Source: Cannabis sativa (lineage: Eukaryota > Streptophyta > Magnoliopsida > Rosales > Cannabaceae). Taken from it: a stretch of DNA of 64,000 bases. Within the stretch, counting starts at the first letter, position 1. Every line of letters begins with the position of its first letter. The notes beneath the pieces are model-generated. The model saw nothing but the letters and a program-made list of their open reading frames with translations. It had not been told where the DNA came from and did no database searches. Both the position numbers and the translations under genes were made by a program. This document shows, in pieces, positions 58,843 to 64,000 of the stretch. Where the stretch lies: the NCBI RefSeq assembly GCF_029168945.1, contig NW_026870037.1, positions 2,936,132-3,000,131 of the forward strand, given 5' to 3'.

Positions 58843-59250
58843 AGGGTATTAGGCGCTTCGGGAAGAAGGGTAAGTTAAGCCCTAGGTTCATTGGGCCATT
58901 TCAGATACTCGAGAAGGTCGGGCGAGGTAGCATATCGGCTAGCCTTACCACCGGCATTATCGAGTACATTCATGACGCATTTCACATTTCTATGTTAAGG
59001 GGGGGAAATACGTGTCGGACCCGACTCATGTCTTGAGTTATGAAGCCCTTGAAATACAACCGAGACTTATCCTATGAAGAGCAACTTTGTTCGGATTTTG
59101 GATAGAAAGGAAAAAGTTCTTCGCAACAAGACTATTGCCTTTGGTTAAGGTGCTGCGGAGGGAATAGTAAGGTGGAAGAAGCCACCTGGGAATTGGAGTC
59201 GGATATGAGGACTCGGCATCCGGTATTCGGGGTTAGATTTCGAGGACAAA
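58839..59250 (+). pseudogene. Element C integrase C-terminus and chromodomain
   Basis: 58839-59036 encodes MKGIRRFGKKGKLSPRFIGP followed by a beta-rich region and DAFHISMLR. Then, at about 59172-59215, VEEATWELESDMRTRHP, the end of a chromodomain, appears in another frame. Chromodomains guide integration to heterochromatin. The middle of the domain (59037-59170) is broken. Confidence 0.8.
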
Positions 59251-59272
59251 ATCCTATTAACGGGGGGATAAT

Positions 59273-61400
59273 TGTAATGGCCAGCTCTCTAGTAATTTGG
59301 ATTAGTAAAGCGTCGGCACTAATTTTTATTATTTTATTATTTTATTATTATTTGTGAATTAATTTAATTATTGACCCCAATATTTAGAAATAAATATTAG
59401 AGTTATAATTTCTCAATTCCGGAGATTTTATTAAACTCTAGGGGTATTATTTAGCTTATATGTGAAATATGTTAATTTTGTAATTTTGCTCGGCGACAAC
59501 GGAAAATGCGATGGATGGCTAGATTGATCACATGGGTAAGTTTAGAACCTTATTTTATAGTGGGAAATATTTTAGAGGAAATAAATTATCGGGGTTGAGC
59601 GGGGTTATGGAATTTGACCATTTTACCCCTAACTTTAGAAATACCTAAGTTATACATTAAAGGGCATTTTTGTCATTTGGACAAATGGGGAGTAGGTGGC
59701 TGCCTAGGTGTTTGACACCTAACCTAGGTTTATTTTCAGCAAAGAGTTATTGGAAAAACTGTTGTCATTTGTGGAAAATTAAGAAAAAGGAAAAATTGGA
59801 AAATTGTATTGTTCTTGAACTCTCTCTCTCTCTTTCCTTCGGCTGAAGCAAACCAGGGCAAGGATCAACTTGTTCATCCTATTTTTCTGGGATTTAGCTA
59901 GAATTCAAGGAGGTTTCATCTAAGGTAAAGCTCTAGAACCTTTAAAGATGTGATTTTAAGCTTTTTCTTTGATTTGAATATATGAAATTGTAAATTAGGG
60001 GCTGTTATGGTTTGAAGTGCCTAGGGTTCGAAATTTAGGGTTTAGTTGAGTTGATTCTAAGTCCTAGCTGCTGGTTTTAATGGGTGTTGATGGTTTTATG
60101 CAATTTTAAGTTTAGAGTTCAAAGCTTTGAGCTTTAATGGCATAATTTGATTTATTAGCTTGTTCTGTGAATTATAGGTTGGAAATGGTTGTTTATGCAT
60201 TGTATAGGTGTACTGGAGAGTTTGATAAAGTTTGGTTGAGATTTGAGGTCATGGGGGGAATTTTTGGGTTCCGGCACGAGCCAGGAATTCGGATACAGGG
60301 GACTGTACCAATCCGGTCGACGGGATGGTGACCCGGAAGCTGGATTTTCGGTTGGGAGCCGAATGCACTTTTGTTGGGGAAATTCCGGAACCCTAGTTTT
60401 GGCCAATTTTGAGATATTTAGGGTATTGCCATGAGGTTTATCGATAGGAAACTTTTAGTTTCAAGTTTAAGTCCGAGGAAAGTGATTTGGTGAGTCAACT
60501 CATCTGTGTTACAATTATTGTGATTAGGGCATCCATCTAGCACGAGAATTCCGTTCAGGTCGGCCAGCACACTTGAATTCGGAAAACAGGTAAGAACTGT
60601 GTATAATGTATGATGTGATTATCTGAATGTGTGTATATGTGATTGTATATGCATGCTTGAATTATGTTAAGTACTACCAACACTTGTATGAATAAGTTAT
60701 AGAGTGCATTGGTATAGTGATTATTGTGGTTGTGAGTACGTTACAGTGATACCAACACGGGCACGAGAAAATACTAAGGTGTGTGGTACATCACTCAGTA
60801 TTACTCAGTGTTTGGGGTAAACCCTACCAACACTCATACAGTGAGGTACGATGTGAATGTGGTATAGTGGTTGTACCCTGGTATTGAACGTTCATACTCA
60901 TGGTAAAGCTCGTAAATAGGTGCTAATGGGCGCACTATTTACGGAGTCGAAGAAATTATATGGTATGTTATATGCATTTTCTTGCGAGTACGGTGAGCTC
61001 ACGGTTCTATACATGTATGTAAGAGTAAAGGAAAGGCGAAAGGCTGAGACAAGAGTGAATCCCCAGAGCTCGGGTGAGATTGTACATGTCGAGCGGCGCG
61101 ACTGGAGTGTTCGGATTCTCGGGACATGCGGGAGTTATATTTTTAGAGAAAGTCGTTATGCGACACAGGAAATTATGTATTTTGAAGAATGTATAGTTTG
61201 AAAAGTAAATTTTACAAAGTTTAAAAACGGGATCCGGAATACGTAAATATTATATTATATTACAAAGTTTAATATTTAAAAGCAAAAGTTTTAATTTGAC
61301 ACGTTTTTCGAGAAATTTCTTTGTGATTAGCAAAGATTACTGGCACAATAATTGAAAAAACAGCGCATGGCGTATGCACTTAACGCATTAGGGCGTTACA
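59273..61400 (+). repeat. 3' LTR of element C
   Basis: 2128 bp, collinear with 52224-54385 throughout. Ends GCGTTACA at 61400, followed by the TGGCA duplication. The CT tract is short here (59820-59836). Confidence 0.93.
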
Positions 61401-61405
61401 TGGCA

Positions 61406-61673
61406 TATACCCAATCACATATGCCAAAACACTTAAATGGCAACAATATATATACATATAAAACTGTCAATCGTAAAACACTTTTTAATCGCATGCATAT
61501 CATGTATATGTATACACAATGTAAATTTTAATCGCATGTATATGTAATGCGAAATTTACAATGGTATAAGCATATATATATATATATATATACATGATAC
61601 CACAATTAATTTAATGGAAGATCAACACTACCATATATTCTCGAATTAATTTAGGGATGCTCTTGATACCACA
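61406..61673 (-). other. Element B leader and primer-binding site
   Basis: On the minus strand the 5' LTR of B ends at 61674, and TGGTATCAAGAGC (61659-61671), an initiator tRNA-Met PBS, follows two bases later. The rest of the leader includes an (AT)n tract at about 61566-61591 and is continued at 52218 after removal of C. Confidence 0.8.
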
Positions 61674-62147
61674 TGTTGAGAATACGCCAAACTACACCGG
61701 AATATAGCCCTAATTAAATTCATGAGAATCGAACGATAGAATATAGATTAAGCGGAAGCATCTTTAAATGCGGAGTCCAAAAACTAGAATCGATTTTGTA
61801 ATGACTTTTGAGTTAGTATAATCTTCTAATTTGCATCAAAACTTTCTGCGAAACTTTTGCGCATTTGGTGATAGTAAAGGATCTGAGGTAAACAAGAGTG
61901 AAAAAAAGAAAAATACGATGCAAATGGGGACCATTACCGATTATATTACCAACGGCAGACAAACCTGTGGTAATATTTATTGACTATTTCTGTTTGGCCC
62001 CTCATCAGGGAATTAGAAATTGTCTACATTAGTATCCACATAGAACTTTATTCCAAAATAGACCACATAAATTTTGACTTATTTATTTGATGACCCGACA
62101 CTTACATTTTATATATACAATTGCTTGACCCCAATGAAATTCTAACA
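61674..62147 (-). repeat. 5' LTR of Copia element B
   Basis: 474 bp, TGTTGAGAATAC...TTCTAACA on the plus strand, partner of 36689-37142. It contains several short insertions relative to the 3' LTR, many at CAG/CGG sites. Confidence 0.87.
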
Positions 62148-63859
62148 TTTGTAGCGCATAATATCAAAATCTAAGGATCACCTGGTGGAAAATCAACGGT
62201 GACTCGGGATAAAAATAATGGTCTCACTAAGGGGATTTTTACTAAATTGGGCAATTTAGGCGAAAGTACGCTTCTTATAGATTACAACGTCTACTCTCAA
62301 TAATTTCATCTCTATATTGCCTATAGCGAGCTTGTGTTTCTTCTTAACATAACCAACTAAGTGAATGTTTTCTATTTTTTTTTGTCAATTTCTAACTCGA
62401 AGTATGGATTTGGGGTCGCATGTAATACGGGGTTTAAAAACAATGGCTTAGAATTAGGGAAAACCCAAGTTCGACAAGGTCAGGTGTTACAATCTTATTC
62501 GGAAGCAGGCATTGTCTTGATTAAAGGAGGAGGAAAAAAATACTTCAAAATTCTAAAAATATAGAGACATAAAAACTCGAGCCTCTGAAATCATTTTAAC
62601 CACTAATTTCTAACCTTAAGTTGTTAAAAATCCATATAAAAATTCCATACAAGAAATTGATAATAAAAAAATATATATGGAAAAAAATAATCAAAGAACA
62701 AATGGGTACAGGAAGTACACTTATTGGGTTGTTGAATGAAAAGAAGCCTTGAAGAATTCCTCACTCGGGAGACTTCTTATACCAGAGTCTGGTTCGTAAC
62801 GATATCTCAAGGTTGAGAGAAAAAGGTGTAATAAAAACTTCTGAAGGAAGAATATTTAAGCCTGAGAGATAAATAGGGCATGCACTTTCAGAGAAAATAG
62901 GGATTAGAAGTTTGAAATTCTTTGAAGCTTAGTAAAACAGAATGGCAAAATACTGAAAGGAAGCAGCTGATCTTACATCCAAATAATGGTAATGCTTCAT
63001 TACCGATCTTAATGATGACAGGTGATCGAGATGGATGAGAAATATTGAGGAAAATAATGGTAAGATTAATAATCATTGAAATGATATTTTTCTTGAAATA
63101 CTGAACCGCCAAAATGAAGCATGCATTTTCTATCAAAAGGAAAATAGTTAACTTGTTATAACTTATATATGGGGTATTAATTACACGAATTACTTAATTA
63201 TTTGCATTTGATTATTATTATTATTTGAAAGTATTATTATATAAGATAATGTATCAATAACCCTAATTCTTACAAGTTGTGCTATACTCAGCTTGTCCTT
63301 AATAGTGTTAAAGGCCCTTTTGAGATCCCCATTTCACTTAGTGAACCTTCCAAAATCAAGAGCAGACAAAATCATTCTAAAACAAAATCATGTGTTCGCC
63401 CTTCCTTGGAAACGGGTTTTGTTTGCTTTATTGGGTAGGGTGGCTTGACCTCTTTCACTAGTTTTGTGACCCCTTAAAGAAGTGCTAATAGTGTGCACAC
63501 TTATTTGGTCAAACTAACATTTTTACTCATGATTATATGTCTTGGTGGCCTATAGTGAGGTCTTTCTTTTTGTATCCATGATGTATTTCGGGAAAATATT
63601 TATTAATATATTCATCTTGAGCACTCTTTTTTCTATTGAAATTTCTCCAATTAAATTTCGCTCAGCCGGGATGGGCATGTGGGATTGTTTTCATAAAAAA
63701 AAAAATTATATCAAATACATTATAGTTATATGTTTGTGTAAAATTAATATAACAATTTTTATGTCTAGTAAATACTATAATCATGATGATTTAAGGATTT
63801 TCTTTTATCTTTATTCATGTGACTTTATAATAGGAGGTACATTGCAAATTTATATCGAG

Positions 63860-63895
<36 letters not shown>

Positions 63896-64000
63896 TGAAT
63901 AAAAAAAAAAAAGGTATTTTTCTTGTTCATTCAAAGCTATAAAGAAAAAGTTATATAAGAAGAAAAAGGTAAAAAGAACAAAAGCCAACAAAAAAAAAAA
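62148..64000. other. Unassigned AT-rich sequence to the window end
   Basis: This is the DNA that was contiguous with 36688 before element B inserted, so its start may belong to the older gypsy element. Short frames (62361-62564, 62888-63136, 63542-63898) show no recognisable domain. An (AT)n tract lies at about 63857-63892, then poly-A at 63900-63912. I can support no gene here. Confidence 0.45.

Larger units (their letters stand above)
52224..61400 (+). mobile_element. Ty3/gypsy chromovirus C (Tekay-like), nested in element B
   Basis: LTRs are 52224..54385 (2162 bp) and 59273..61400 (2128 bp), both TGTAATG...GCGTTACA. It is flanked by the 5-bp duplication TGGCA (52219-52223 and 61401-61405). 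A PBS follows the 5' LTR and a polypurine tract (ACGGGGGGATAA, 59260-59271) precedes the 3' LTR. Interior order is gag, CCHC, protease relic, RT, RNase H, integrase, chromodomain: a Ty3/gypsy chromovirus. The chromodomain end TWELESDMRTRHP and the long LTRs fit the Tekay (Del) clade. Many small frameshifts break the polyprotein. Confidence 0.93.
36689..62147 (-). mobile_element. Copia element B (minus strand), split by elements A and C
   Basis: LTRs are 61674..62147 (5', 474 bp) and 36689..37142 (3', 454 bp) in element orientation. Both are of TGTT...AACA type. Element DNA proper is 36689-37915, 47881-52223 and 61406-62147. Order on the minus strand is LTR, PBS, gag with CCHC, integrase, RT, RNase H, polypurine tract, LTR, which defines Ty1/Copia. 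Flanking 5-mers TTAGT (36684-36688) and TTTGT (62148-62152) may be a target duplication with one mismatch. Insertions A and C are each bounded by perfect 5-bp duplications, so they are younger. Multiple stops and frameshifts make B non-coding now. Confidence 0.85.

Noticed and set aside
63857..63892. (AT)n tract as a possible CRISPR-like or satellite array
   Set aside because: It is a simple dinucleotide repeat without spacers. No CRISPR features exist in this eukaryotic window.
1..64000. tRNA, rRNA or other structural RNA genes
   Set aside because: I saw no cloverleaf or rRNA-like sequence. The tRNA-like matches are primer-binding sites of the LTR elements.

Overview
This is AT-rich nuclear DNA of a flowering plant. 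Three intron-containing genes have GT/AG introns, two encode chloroplast-type proteins, and the rest is mostly plant transposable elements (L1-type LINE, Copia, Tekay chromovirus, hAT and MITE-like insertions). The protein sequences look eudicot; I cannot name the species from the sequence alone.

Left part (1-26.6 kb) is the gene-bearing part, and all three genes lie on the minus strand. A two-exon gene at 944-1307 encodes a 79-aa twin-CX9C mitoribosomal protein (mS37/Mrp10 type). A nine-exon gene at 13071-18042 encodes a chloroplast PpiC/parvulin plus rhodanese protein (STR12 type), with a TGA exactly where the rhodanese active-site cysteine is expected. A ten-exon, apparently intact gene at 21548-26559 encodes a chloroplast CRT-like (CLT) thiol transporter of 456 aa. 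Between and inside them sit a full-length but decayed LINE with 13-bp target duplications (5509-12125), a 5'-truncated LINE on the minus strand (4571-4739), an hAT-type non-autonomous element (19279-20090), and MITE-like insertions, some within STR12 introns.

Middle part (about 27.5-36.7 kb) is a mosaic of old retrotransposons. Remains of a Ty3/gypsy gag are followed by the 3' end of a Copia pol with a long LTR, then a gypsy integrase tail, a tandem repeat and a stretch with antisense coding relics.

Right part (36.7-62.1 kb) is a nest. A minus-strand Copia element (B, 36689-62147) was entered by a plus-strand Copia-like element (A, 37916-47875, target duplication GCTAT) inside its RNase H region and by a Tekay-type Ty3/gypsy chromovirus (C, 52224-61400, target duplication TGGCA) in its gag/leader region. 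All three have paired LTRs. Their LTR copies differ by small changes that often fall at CAG/CTG/CGG triplets, which may reflect methylation-linked sequencing error as much as age. The last 1.85 kb has no recognisable gene.

I found no novel enzyme system. The most notable signals are the stop codon at the STR12 catalytic cysteine, the fully bounded TE nest, and the CHG-centred LTR discrepancies.
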